This document shows positions 1 to 10,359 of a stretch of DNA of 64,000 bases, one piece after another (the stretch's first letter is position 1; the number at the start of each line of letters is the position of its first letter). The stretch comes from Ignavibacteria bacterium (GTDB taxonomy: Bacteria > Bacteroidota > Ignavibacteria > Tepidaquicellales > Tepidaquicellaceae), in assembly GCA_016788375.1 (NCBI GenBank), contig JAEUSI010000002.1:30144-94143 (forward strand). The letters run 5' to 3'. The notes beneath the pieces are model-generated. The model was given only the letters and a program-made list of their open reading frames with translations, did not search any database and was not told the DNA's origin. A program made the translations under genes and the position numbers.

Positions 1-54
1 CCTGCTTCGGGCAAAGCTGTTTCAATTAAAAAAATATTTTATCCTGAATTCTGA
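1..54 (+). CDS. C-terminal end of an upstream gene (partial)
   Basis: Frame 1 is open from the window edge and ends PASGKAVSIKKIFYPEF-stop. It lies just before a + strand gene, so it may be the tail of the preceding gene in the same direction. Frame 2 is also open to about base 64, so the frame is not settled. No function can be given. Confidence 0.3.
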   Translation, partial: PASGKAVSIKKIFYPEF

Positions 55-108
55 TCCTGATTAAAAATTTAAAAAACAATTTTCAGTATTAAATCCTAAT
101 AAATTTAT

Positions 109-768
109 ATGAAGAAAATGAAATCTGTCGGTCTCAATGATGAATTGTACAATTACATACTGGATTTATATGTGCCTGAAGATTTATTGCTTGATGAATT
201 AATCAGGGAAACAGAAAAACTTGAAATTCCGTTAATTCAGATTTCTCCTGAACAGGGGAAGTTTCTAACCCTGATCTGCAAAATCATTAAAGCAAAAAAA
301 GCTCTGGAAATAGGAACTCTTACAGGTTACAGCGGAATACATATAGCAAGAGGACTTACTCCTGACGGAAAACTTACGACAATTGAACTTGAGAAAAAGC
401 ATGCTGAAACTGCAGGAAAGTTTTTTGAGAAAGCCGGGCTGAAGGATAAAACAGATATTATTGTTTCACCCGCAATTGATTGTTTGAAAGAGCTTGTTAA
501 AATGAACAGAGTATATGATTTTATTTTTATTGATGCAGACAAAGTATCATATCCGGATTATTATGAAGAAGCACTTAAACTGTCCCGCTCAGGTACGGTG
601 ATTATTATGGATAATATGATAAAAAACGGAAGAGTGACAGAAGATGCCGGTGATGATGCAGATCTTAAAGCGGTTCAGCTTACCAATAAAATTCTTTCAC
701 GGGACAAAAGAACCGATACACTTCTTCTTCCTGTCGGAGACGGGCTGACATTGACAATGGTTCTATGA
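109..768 (+). CDS. SAM-dependent O-methyltransferase (caffeoyl-CoA OMT type)
   Basis: Class I methyltransferase of the Methyltransf_3 family, 219 aa, the usual length. The SAM-binding glycine loop is LEIGTLTGYSG (residues 66-76). The metal-binding acid sits in FIDADK (about 140-145), and the second metal-site pair is in IIMDN (about 165-169). The family transfers methyl groups to catechol-like hydroxyls using a divalent cation, in the cytoplasm. The substrate cannot be told from sequence and neighbours give no hint. A second ATG lies three codons in, so the exact start is uncertain by 9 bases. Confidence 0.88.
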   Translation: MKKMKSVGLNDELYNYILDLYVPEDLLLDELIRETEKLEIPLIQISPEQGKFLTLICKIIKAKKALEIGTLTGYSGIHIARGLTPDGKLTTIELEKKHAETAGKFFEKAGLKDKTDIIVSPAIDCLKELVKMNRVYDFIFIDADKVSYPDYYEEALKLSRSGTVIIMDNMIKNGRVTEDAGDDADLKAVQLTNKILSRDKRTDTLLLPVGDGLTLTMVL

Positions 769-914
769 TGAGGTTCTGTAAAATCTTCGGTAATACGGAT
801 ACAATTTCACGGTAATATTTTATGAAAGACAGTAAGTAATGTTTTATTATTTTTAAATATTAGTTATTTTTAGACGGAGTTTGCAATGCGGTTTTCTGTG
901 AAGGAAGGAAAACC

Positions 915-1445
915 ATGAATAAATTATCAGGAAGTATTTCATTTACAAAAAATGAATTAAAGGTAATAGTTTTTGTTGTTTCAGTTCTTGTATCCGGATT
1001 TGTTCTAAAATATTACTCGCAGGTCATTGAACATTCAGCAAACAAGCCTTATGATTTTTCAAAATCAGACAGTGAATTCACAGTACTTTCCGGGAAAAGA
1101 TATAGCAATCCGGAATTTCAGAATGAATCTCCCGGCGGCAGTTCTGACAGCTTAGAAAAAAATTTAACGGAACTGCTTCTATCAGCAGAAGATTCTCTGA
1201 TCCGGAAAGCAGCAATAAATCCGGGTAATTCTCATGTAGAATCAGGTTATGAAGTTGTAAATATTAACACTGCATCAAAAGACGAGCTTACCGGACTTCC
1301 CGGGATCGGTGAATCAACCGCCGAAAAAATAATAATATTCAGGGAAGATAAGAAAGGGTTCAGGAAACCGGAGGACCTTATGAAAGTAAAAGGGATAGGG
1401 AAAAAAAAGTTTGAAAAAATCAGTCAGTATATAAAAACGGAATAA
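915..1445 (+). CDS. ComEA-like helix-hairpin-helix DNA-binding membrane protein
   Basis: One N-terminal membrane segment (residues 17-32), then a low-complexity linker of about 80 residues and a C-terminal tandem helix-hairpin-helix domain. The domain opens with VNINTASKDEL (about 115-125) and has LPGIGESTAEKI and VKGIGKKKFEKI hairpins. ComEA proteins bind incoming DNA at the membrane during transformation. The linker is longer than in minimal ComEA domains. A strong AAGGAAGG ribosome site precedes the ATG. The PilM-like gene follows after 6 bases, so the two may be co-transcribed and share a surface DNA/pilus role (inference). Confidence 0.85.
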   Translation: MNKLSGSISFTKNELKVIVFVVSVLVSGFVLKYYSQVIEHSANKPYDFSKSDSEFTVLSGKRYSNPEFQNESPGGSSDSLEKNLTELLLSAEDSLIRKAAINPGNSHVESGYEVVNINTASKDELTGLPGIGESTAEKIIIFREDKKGFRKPEDLMKVKGIGKKKFEKISQYIKTE

Positions 1446-1451
1446 AGGATA

Positions 1452-2333
1452 TTGAAAAATATTAATATAGGTTTTTCTGATAATAACTGCAGAGTCCTGA
1501 TACTGGATGAGTCAAAGAAGATTTTCTTTCAGGATGAATTTGATCTGGGATTTAAAATTACTGATGAAGCAAATTTCAAAAAAAATAAGGAAGATACTCT
1601 GAGAATTTTTACTGAAAAACTGAATTCTCTGCAGTTACCGGAATCAGATAAAAAAGTTAATGTTCTGCTTGATACATCTCTTACTTTCCTTAATTTATTC
1701 CCGTTTGATTTTAACGAAGATAAAGGGAACATAAATTCACACATATTGTGGGAGCTTTCAAATTACTACCCTGTAACATATAAGGATTTTTTAATTAATT
1801 ATTACAGGCTCCACAATAACTTTTTCAGTGAAAGTATAGATGAAGTGTTGCTGATAGCAGTTGACAGGAAAATTATCGAAGTCATAAAGAATCTGTGCAA
1901 CGGAAACGGATTCAGAATCAGCAATATTGACATTGATCAGATAGCCGTTGAAAAATATCTTAAGGAAGTTTATGGTACGGAGTTTGAACAGCAGAATGTT
2001 GTTTTAATCGGTTGTAAAAACAACCGGCTTGATTACTCGCTTTATACAAACGGAAAATTAACTTATTATGATTTTCAGATTACAAATATGAACAATCCCG
2101 GTTCATATCTGATAAAGCAGATAGAAGTTTTAAATTCAGTTGCCGGTTATGAAGGTATTGCCGTAATATTTCTGTACGGGGATGAAAAATTATTTCAGAT
2201 CCGAGACATTCTTTCGGAGTATTATAAAGAGCTTCCAGTAAAACTTGTTTCAACTGACAGCGAATCGGCTGAAATTTCAAGACGCAGTATTTTTGCACCT
2301 CTCTGCGGGCTGGGCTTGAAAAATTATTCTTAG
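1452..2333 (+). CDS. PilM-like actin-fold protein (tentative)
   Basis: 293 aa with a TTG start six bases after the comEA-like stop. The N-terminus (NINIGFSDNNCRVLILDE) and the middle VVLIGCKNNRLDYSLYTNGKL resemble the phosphate-binding strands of actin/FtsA/PilM proteins. The stretch ILWELSNYYP resembles the PilM region that follows the first subdomain. No signal peptide or membrane segment is evident, so it should be cytoplasmic. Adjacency to a ComEA-like gene fits a competence or pilus scaffold role. Similarity is weak and no PilN, PilO or PilQ follows, so this remains a guess. Confidence 0.45.
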   Translation: MKNINIGFSDNNCRVLILDESKKIFFQDEFDLGFKITDEANFKKNKEDTLRIFTEKLNSLQLPESDKKVNVLLDTSLTFLNLFPFDFNEDKGNINSHILWELSNYYPVTYKDFLINYYRLHNNFFSESIDEVLLIAVDRKIIEVIKNLCNGNGFRISNIDIDQIAVEKYLKEVYGTEFEQQNVVLIGCKNNRLDYSLYTNGKLTYYDFQITNMNNPGSYLIKQIEVLNSVAGYEGIAVIFLYGDEKLFQIRDILSEYYKELPVKLVSTDSESAEISRRSIFAPLCGLGLKNYS

Positions 2334-2349
2334 ATTTTTCTGAAATGAT

Positions 2350-2883
2350 ATGAGAATAATATCCGGGTATTTAAAGAGCAGAATTCTCATTGCACCGGAT
2401 TCGGAAAGTATCAGACCTACAAGCGACCGGGCAAAGGAAACTTTGTTTAACATACTTGCAAACACAGAGGATTTTGAAGGGATTCTGTGCATGGATTTGT
2501 TCTGCGGTTCGGGAAGCCTTGGATTTGAATTTATTTCGAGAGGAGCTTCAAAATGTATATTCGTTGATAAAGACATTTCACTGACAGACAGGAACATGCA
2601 TAAACTCGGAATCAGTGACAAATGTGAAGTCTATAAATCTGATGTGATAGATTTTCTGCGCAAAAATCCGGACTTAAAATCTGAAATCATTACTGCCGAT
2701 CCGCCTTATTCATACAATGAATATGAAAATCTGCTGGAATGCATTTCCGGAATGAAAGTTTTGTTTATACTTGAACATTCTGAAAATTATACATCAGGAA
2801 TTAAATTCGAAAAGTATATTATTCTGAAGAAGAAAGTCGGTACGGTGAATTTCTCAATTTTTGATTTTAAAAACACTTCATGA
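2350..2883 (+). CDS. rsmD: 16S rRNA (guanine(966)-N(2))-methyltransferase RsmD
   Basis: 177 aa, normal for the family. It begins MRIISGYLKSR, has the IRPTSDRAKETLFNIL signature (about 21-36), the SAM loop MDLFCGSGSLG (48-58) and the catalytic DPPY tetrapeptide (117-120) of N2-guanine methyltransferases. It modifies G966 of 16S rRNA during 30S assembly. The stop overlaps the coaD start by four bases (ATGA), the usual rsmD-coaD arrangement implying translational coupling. Confidence 0.93.
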   Translation: MRIISGYLKSRILIAPDSESIRPTSDRAKETLFNILANTEDFEGILCMDLFCGSGSLGFEFISRGASKCIFVDKDISLTDRNMHKLGISDKCEVYKSDVIDFLRKNPDLKSEIITADPPYSYNEYENLLECISGMKVLFILEHSENYTSGIKFEKYIILKKKVGTVNFSIFDFKNTS

Positions 2884-3371
2884 AAAAATTAATTTCCATT
2901 TATCCCGGAACGTTTGATCCCGTGACAAACGGACACATTGACATTATAGAAAGGGCAGCAGGTTTATTCGATTCCGTAATTGTAACAATTGCTCTAAATA
3001 AAAACAAAAAACCTCTTTTTTCTGAAGAAGAAAGAAAAGACATGCTTATTAATGTAACTTCTCAACTGAAAAATGTTGAGATAGACTGTTTCAGCGGTCT
3101 CCTTGTAAAATATGCAGAATCAAAGAATGCCAATGTGATTATAAGAGGTCTGAGAGCTTTGTCCGATTTTGAATACGAATTTCAGATGTCACTTACAAAC
3201 AGAAAACTCAATCCCGGAATTAACACGGTTTTTCTGATGCCGAACGAAAAATATACTTATCTTAACTCCTCGCTTGTAAGAGAACTTGCTTCCTATAATG
3301 CAAATGTAAAAGAATTTTTACCGGATTATGTGCTTGATAAGCTCAAAAAAAAATTCAGTTCTGATAAATAA
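2880..3371 (+). CDS. coaD: phosphopantetheine adenylyltransferase CoaD
   Basis: 163 aa. It shows YPGTFDPVTNGHIDII with the TNGH nucleotidyltransferase motif (residues 16-19), IRGLRALSDFEYE and a C-terminal LNSSLVRELA that corresponds to the ISSTxVR motif. It transfers AMP from ATP to 4'-phosphopantetheine, the penultimate step of coenzyme A synthesis. It is coupled to rsmD, and its stop codon lies in the loop of a terminator hairpin. Confidence 0.96.
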   Translation: MKKLISIYPGTFDPVTNGHIDIIERAAGLFDSVIVTIALNKNKKPLFSEEERKDMLINVTSQLKNVEIDCFSGLLVKYAESKNANVIIRGLRALSDFEYEFQMSLTNRKLNPGINTVFLMPNEKYTYLNSSLVRELASYNANVKEFLPDYVLDKLKKKFSSDK

Positions 3372-3391
3372 TATACAAGAACTGAATTTTT
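3352..3391. terminator. bidirectional intrinsic terminator coaD / thioredoxin-fold gene
   Basis: AATTCAGTTCT (3352-3362) pairs perfectly with AGAACTGAATT (3378-3388). An A-run precedes the left arm and a T-run follows the right arm, extending the stem to about 14 pairs. The convergent genes coaD (+) and the thioredoxin-fold gene (-) both end here, so it can serve both strands. Confidence 0.8.
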
Positions 3392-3410
3392 CTGATCCGT
3401 ATGTTTATTG

Positions 3411-3908
3411 TTAATTCTGAAAAATCGTGGAAAGATCAGTATCCTTATACATGTTTTTTGCAAAATAATCCATCATTTCCGGAAAGTCTTCAGCGCCTAT
3501 AAATCCGGAAAGATTTGTAACCTCCTCGCCGTTATATCTGAACTTAATTATGCTGCCGTCCGGATTGAGCATGACAAAAGCCGGATACCCCGTTGCGCCA
3601 AAATAAGCCGAAAGTTCAGGTGAAGTGAATTCTTTTTTATTGTAGGAAAATTTATCCTTTGAGTCTGCATTCAGTTTTACGAAAACAAATCCGGAAAGCG
3701 CATTCTGAACATTAGAAGATGAAAATACTTCCGAATCCATTTTTTTACACCAGTTGTCCTGCTCAGAATAAATATAAACCAGAACCTTCTTCCCTGATGA
3801 TTTTGCGGCATTTAATCCTTGACTGAAGTTATATGAAGTCTGACCGTAAGTTGAAGTCAAACAAAGTAAAAGTAATACGGCAGCTAAAATATTTTTTCCG
3901 GTTTTCAT
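3411..3908 (-). CDS. secreted thioredoxin-fold protein with a single cysteine
   Basis: 165 aa with a clear signal peptide (MKTGKNILAAVLLLLCLTSTYGQ). The mature part has a thioredoxin-like layout: KKVLVYIYSEQDNWCKKMDSE at the active-site position, then ATGYPAFVMLNPDG with the conserved cis-proline. The active site is WCKK, so only one cysteine of the CxxC pair remains. This suits binding, isomerisation or glutathione-like chemistry rather than ordinary dithiol exchange (inference). It is last in the - strand run after uppP, 78 bases downstream of it. Confidence 0.7.
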   Translation of the reverse strand: MKTGKNILAAVLLLLCLTSTYGQTSYNFSQGLNAAKSSGKKVLVYIYSEQDNWCKKMDSEVFSSSNVQNALSGFVFVKLNADSKDKFSYNKKEFTSPELSAYFGATGYPAFVMLNPDGSIIKFRYNGEEVTNLSGFIGAEDFPEMMDYFAKNMYKDTDLSTIFQN

Positions 3909-3986
3909 GTTTTTTAAATTTAATTTAACTGTAAACTTAACAATAAAAAATACAAAATAATTATTGATAAATCAGGAAATTATTTG

Positions 3987-4817
3987 TCAGTCCAGATTAT
4001 TCAGAATTCCGTTTGAAACAAGCAATATTATTACCAGTCCGAGAATTATTCTGTAAACTATGAAAATCATATTGCTTCTGGTTTTAAGGTAAGATATGAG
4101 AAATGCAATCGACAGATATCCCACTATACCCGATACTGCAGTAGCAACTACAAGACCGGTAAAATTTTCGTTAAGAAGTTCGGCTCTTTCCTTGTAAAGT
4201 TCATAAAAACCGCTTAATGCAATGGCAGGTATGCTCAGAAGAAATGAATATCTTGCCGCAGTTTCTCTCTTTAGTCCCCTGAAAAGCCCGGCAGTAATCG
4301 TGACTCCGCTTCTCGAACTTCCCGGAATCAATGCAAGTGCCTGAGCACAGCCTATAAAAATACCGTCTTTTATTGTTATTTGTGAAATATCTTTATTCTT
4401 TTTGCTGACCTTTTCAGCAATTAACAGAATCAATGCAAGCACGATTAATGCAAAGCTAATAACATACAGACCCCTTGCTTCACCTTCAATAAATTTCTTA
4501 AACACAAGCCCGCAGATTCCGATAGGAATTGTTCCGAGAATTATCAGCAGTGAAAGTCTGGACTTCGGATCCGTAAAAAAATCTCTTTTTTTCAGCGAAT
4601 ATAAAAATCCCGAAGTGATTTCAGAAATATCTTTTTTAAAGTAAATAAGAGTTGCTATAAGTGTTCCGATCTGAATAACTGCAGTATATGCTGCTCCGAT
4701 ATCTTTCCATCCAAGCAATGCAGGAATTACCCTGAGATGAGCTGTGCTGCTAACAGGAATAAATTCAGTGCTGCCCTGAATAATACCGAGTATTACGGCT
4801 TTAAATATTTCCTGCAA
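3987..4817 (-). CDS. uppP: undecaprenyl-diphosphatase UppP (BacA)
   Basis: 276 aa polytopic membrane protein. The two family signatures are present: GSTEFIPVSSTAHL near the N-terminus and PGSSRSGVTITAG at about residues 165-177. It removes a phosphate from undecaprenyl diphosphate to recycle the lipid carrier for peptidoglycan and surface polysaccharides, and gives bacitracin resistance. The start is 20 bases after the gyrB stop, so it may be read from the replication-gene transcript. Confidence 0.95.
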   Translation of the reverse strand: MQEIFKAVILGIIQGSTEFIPVSSTAHLRVIPALLGWKDIGAAYTAVIQIGTLIATLIYFKKDISEITSGFLYSLKKRDFFTDPKSRLSLLIILGTIPIGICGLVFKKFIEGEARGLYVISFALIVLALILLIAEKVSKKNKDISQITIKDGIFIGCAQALALIPGSSRSGVTITAGLFRGLKRETAARYSFLLSIPAIALSGFYELYKERAELLNENFTGLVVATAVSGIVGYLSIAFLISYLKTRSNMIFIVYRIILGLVIILLVSNGILNNLD

Positions 4818-4837
4818 AATCAGCTGCTGAAATTAAA

Positions 4838-6835
<1,998 letters not shown>

Positions 6836-6841
6836 TTATTC

Positions 6842-7153
6842 TTATACAAAAATAATTTCCTTTATGATTTTCTTTTTCAGACTTTTATTGAGCTTCTCTA
6901 TAATTTCATCCTTCTTTATCGAAAGTTCATACCGCCATGCAGAATTTTCTACCCGTACAAAAAGCTTGTTTTTTCTGATTTCCACCGGAGACGAATAATT
7001 TGCAATTGCATTGCCTACACAATCTTTCCATACATTCAGAATCTGAAGTTCCTGCATCCTTGCATCAAGACCAATATAATTCATAAATGTATCAATCTCG
7101 CTTTTCAGGCAGACAGTTTTGTTTGACCTGGCTTTTGTGTCAATGCTTTTCAT
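6842..7153 (-). CDS. DUF721 / DciA-like protein
   Basis: 103 aa. It has the compact DUF721 pattern: a helical N-terminus, WKDCVGNAIANYSSPVEIRKNKLFVRVENSAWRYEL in the middle (the conserved W...VG...L.V.V....W..EL), and a basic amphipathic end. Family members include DciA, which helps load the replicative helicase. Its first 14 bases overlap the recF end and gyrB follows 18 bases later, a common arrangement that supports a replication role. Confidence 0.8.
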   Translation of the reverse strand: MKSIDTKARSNKTVCLKSEIDTFMNYIGLDARMQELQILNVWKDCVGNAIANYSSPVEIRKNKLFVRVENSAWRYELSIKKDEIIEKLNKSLKKKIIKEIIFV

Positions 7154-8360
7154 TCAATGCAGCAGTTTTTCCGTTTTCGATTCTGAATTCCGAAATTTCT
7201 TCGTTCTTGTAAAAACTTCGTATTTTATCCGCATAACTTTTATCGGTAGTGGTCAGAAATATCTGCCCGTAATCCTTTAAATGTGAAATAATCATTGATA
7301 CTCTGCTCTCATCCAGCTCGGATAATATATCATCAAGCAGCAATACCGGGCTTGTGTATTTTTTATCCTTCAAGAAATCATATTCTGATAATTTGAGCGC
7401 AACCAGAAAAGTCTTGTGCTCGCCCTGTGAAGCAAAATTCTTTAAATCAAAGGAATTCTTTTCCCTTAATCCCGGATCTTTCTGATTCACATCCTTGCTT
7501 AATCTGAAAATATAATCGTCACGCTGAGGTCCTGAAAGACTTACTGATCTGCTGACTTCTTCTTCAAAAATACTTTGTATATGATTAATGAGTTTTTCTC
7601 TGATTAATTCAGGCACTGCATTTCCTGTACCTGATTTTAATTCCCCTAATATATCGGAACTGTAATTTATGTATCCCCTGTGATCCTGCTGTATCAGAAA
7701 CGAAAAATTTCTTTCAAAAATCTGTCTGAATTCGGACAGTGCATTCAGCCTTTTAAAAATTATAAGGGAAGAAATCTCTGCAAGTCTTTCATTGTATGAT
7801 GTTAACAGATTTTTCATCTCCGCAAAAGTGTATTTTTTAAAGACAGAATAATTTCTCAATAAAGCGTTTTTCTGCCTCAGGATTTTTGCTAGCTCTTTAA
7901 GATGATCAAGATATACTCTGCTTGTCTGGGAAATCAGTATGTCAAAGAACTTCCTTCTGTCGGACGGATTTCCGTATGTAATACTCATGCTTTTCGGCGA
8001 AAGAAACACCATCGGATATCTGCCGAAAATCTCGGATGAAAAAGAGGAAACTCTTTCCCTGTTCCGGTGAATTGATTTTATCTTCGGTTCCATGCTGTAA
8101 CTGATGCCGATTACATCCCTGTTTTCAAGATCATTCTCAAACTCAGACTCTATCAGAAAATCATTTTCTCCGAATTTTATGCAGTCAGTTTCCGAACATC
8201 CGAGAAAACTCTTTCCGAATGCAGAATATGATATACCCTCAAGAATGTTTGTTTTTCCCTGTCCGTTGTTTCCGTATATGAAATTAAACTTCGCGTTGAA
8301 TGCCAGATTTTCCTCTGTATAATTTCTGAAATTTCTTAAAAATAATTTTTTTAAAATCAT
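7140..8360 (-). CDS. recF: DNA replication and repair protein RecF
   Basis: 406 aa SMC-like ATPase. Walker A is YGNNGQGKTNILEGI (about residues 29-43), the signature is SLSGPQRDDY and Walker B is VLLLDDILSELDE, followed by an H-loop-like ILTTTDK region. It loads RecA at single-strand gaps with RecO and RecR. It lies between dnaN and gyrB and overlaps the DUF721 gene. Confidence 0.95.
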   Translation of the reverse strand: MILKKLFLRNFRNYTEENLAFNAKFNFIYGNNGQGKTNILEGISYSAFGKSFLGCSETDCIKFGENDFLIESEFENDLENRDVIGISYSMEPKIKSIHRNRERVSSFSSEIFGRYPMVFLSPKSMSITYGNPSDRRKFFDILISQTSRVYLDHLKELAKILRQKNALLRNYSVFKKYTFAEMKNLLTSYNERLAEISSLIIFKRLNALSEFRQIFERNFSFLIQQDHRGYINYSSDILGELKSGTGNAVPELIREKLINHIQSIFEEEVSRSVSLSGPQRDDYIFRLSKDVNQKDPGLREKNSFDLKNFASQGEHKTFLVALKLSEYDFLKDKKYTSPVLLLDDILSELDESRVSMIISHLKDYGQIFLTTTDKSYADKIRSFYKNEEISEFRIENGKTAALNEKH

Positions 8361-8414
8361 TAAAATAAATGCCGCTCATGCGAACATATAAAACCAGCTA
8401 AAGAAAAATTTATA

Positions 8415-8448
8415 TTCCGGTGAAAGTAAAAAATTTCCGGTGAAAGTA
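8415..8448. repeat. two 14-bp direct repeats between dnaN and recF
   Basis: TTCCGGTGAAAGTA occurs at 8415-8428 and again at 8435-8448, exactly 20 bases apart, in the 138-base gap that separates dnaN from recF. Two-turn spacing on one face of the helix is typical of protein-binding sites. No known factor is recognised. Confidence 0.55.
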
Positions 8449-8498
8449 TTATTGAAAGGAATCTTAAAACACTGTTTACTCTGAAGCAATTAACATAA

Positions 8499-9638
8499 TT
8501 AACCAACTCTTACCGGCATAATCAGTTCGATGAAATTTTCATTTTCATGCTGTTCCGACGGTGTTGTAATTGCCGCTTTGGAAGAACTGCCGAAACTGAT
8601 GTTCATTTCATCGGTTTCCATCTGAGAAACCGCATCAAGCAGATACTGCGCATTGAAAGCAATAACAAACGGATTCTTGTCAAAATCAGTTGCGCCGTCA
8701 CTGCCTACAAATTTGCAGTCAATGCTTTCCTCACCTTCAGATCCGATTTCAGGATTATCCGCTTTTATCTGAATCGAATTGTTTGTAATCTCGAGCTTTA
8801 CGCGCTTTGTTATGACATCAGCAAGTATCAGAGCACGTCTGAGGGAATTTGATAAATCTGCTTTATTGATTTTTAATATTTTATCGTTGTCTTTAGGAAT
8901 CACATTTTCATAACTCGGAAATGTATCATCTACCAGCTTGGAAAAAATTTCAACACCCGCAAAAGTGATTTTTAAATCATTTTCATCGAATTCAATATCG
9001 GTATTTTCATTGTTGTTTAATTTAAGAATCAGATTGCCCGTCTTAAGGGGAATAATAATTTTTTCTTCAATCTCACTCTTGGAAGCAAAATCAGTTTTTA
9101 TGATTTTTGCGAGCCTGAAACCGTCGGTAGCCACAAATTTAATTTCATTTTTATTAACATCTAACAGAATTCCAGTCATATTTCTTCTTACTTCGTCAGT
9201 ATTAACCGCATGTATGGTTTTTAAAAGACATCTCTTCATCATATGACCTTCAAGTTTCAGACTGTTCATACCGGATTTTTCTTCCGGAACAGGAAAATCC
9301 TCTGCAGGTTCGCCTCCGAGTGAATACTTGCCGTTTGAAGTTTTTATTGATATCCTGTTTTTTTCATTTACTTCAAGAGTAAGTGAAGATGATGTCAGTG
9401 TTCTGGAAATATCAAGCAGTCTTTTTGCAGGTATAGCAACTTTACCGTCCTTTTTTCCGCTGACTTCAAGCGTTGTTCTGATGAAAACTTCAAGATCAGA
9501 AGCAAGAAGCTTAAGTTCGTTCCCTGTAAGTTCAAACAATATATTGTCCAGAATCGGTAGCGGAGAGCGGGTCGGTATTACATGATTAAGTTTGGATAAT
9601 GAGTCGACAAGTTTATCGCCGGTAACAGAAAATTTCAT
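8499..9638 (-). CDS. dnaN: DNA polymerase III beta subunit (sliding clamp)
   Basis: 379 aa with the three-domain clamp pattern: MKFSVTGDKLVDSLSKLNHVIPTRSPLPIL at the N-terminus, LPxxE-like segments in the middle, FNAQYLLDAVSQM and a C-terminal ELIMPVRVG that forms the partner-binding groove. It tethers replicative polymerase to DNA. dnaA, usually beside it, is not here: the next gene upstream points the other way. Confidence 0.96.
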   Translation of the reverse strand: MKFSVTGDKLVDSLSKLNHVIPTRSPLPILDNILFELTGNELKLLASDLEVFIRTTLEVSGKKDGKVAIPAKRLLDISRTLTSSSLTLEVNEKNRISIKTSNGKYSLGGEPAEDFPVPEEKSGMNSLKLEGHMMKRCLLKTIHAVNTDEVRRNMTGILLDVNKNEIKFVATDGFRLAKIIKTDFASKSEIEEKIIIPLKTGNLILKLNNNENTDIEFDENDLKITFAGVEIFSKLVDDTFPSYENVIPKDNDKILKINKADLSNSLRRALILADVITKRVKLEITNNSIQIKADNPEIGSEGEESIDCKFVGSDGATDFDKNPFVIAFNAQYLLDAVSQMETDEMNISFGSSSKAAITTPSEQHENENFIELIMPVRVG

Positions 9639-9839
9639 TTTCAGTTATGTTTTTTTCTAAAATTTACTGAAAAATACATATTTAATGAACTATTTTCAAT
9701 TCATGTATTTGAAAGCAAGAAGTAAAATTTCTTAAATCATGACTGTCCGTTTAAGATTCTTATGCAAAATCACCCTGCATATTTAAATGAATTTTAAAAA
9801 CAGATTTACTAAATTGAGAATAATCCAAATTTAATAAAT

Positions 9840-10331
9840 ATGCTTAAATATTATTTTCTCCTTTTTGTTTTGCTGATTTCCGGAATTTCATTTTCTCAGT
9901 CAAACAGGTGGTCTTCGATTTCATACAGTTATTCAAAAGGTCCTGTTTCGCCCGAATATCAGTATAATTTTGTAATTAATATAAACGAAAACAGAACTGG
10001 AAAGCTGATTTATACAAAAAATAACAAGACAAGCGAGTATGATTTTACTTTCGGAAAAAAAAGAATGAAGAAACTTAAAAAGTCACTTAAGAAAAGCAAG
10101 GTTTTTTCTGTGAGTCCGGATCAGATGAAATCCGAAAACAATCTTATGGGTGGACCGGAAAAAAACCTTCTGATAACAAAATGGCAGTCTCCTGATCTAG
10201 ATGCCAGACCTGAAACTATAAGCATTCCTTCGCAGGTAAATGAAATTTATTCCGCCGGAATAGACAATCTTTATAAAGAAATTGAAAATCTTGTTCCTCC
10301 GGATATTTGGGCAAAAGCAAAAGGAGATTAA
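9840..10331 (+). CDS. secreted protein of unknown function
   Basis: 163 aa. Signal peptide MLKYYFLLFVLLISGISFSQ ends in a typical SxxxSQ cleavage context. The mature part has a beta-rich start (VININENRTGKLIYTK), a strongly basic stretch KKRMKKLKKSLKKSK around residues 73-88 and a C-terminal VPPDIWAKAKGD. I do not recognise a family. It faces away from dnaN and converges on cysS with a 28-base gap and no clear terminator. Confidence 0.65.
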   Translation: MLKYYFLLFVLLISGISFSQSNRWSSISYSYSKGPVSPEYQYNFVININENRTGKLIYTKNNKTSEYDFTFGKKRMKKLKKSLKKSKVFSVSPDQMKSENNLMGGPEKNLLITKWQSPDLDARPETISIPSQVNEIYSAGIDNLYKEIENLVPPDIWAKAKGD

Positions 10332-10359
10332 AAAAGATTTCAGAAGTAAAGTGACTCTG

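Noticed and set aside
9639..9839. Replication origin with DnaA boxes beside dnaN
   Set aside because: Only TTATGCAAA (one mismatch to the box) was seen, with no cluster and no dnaA.
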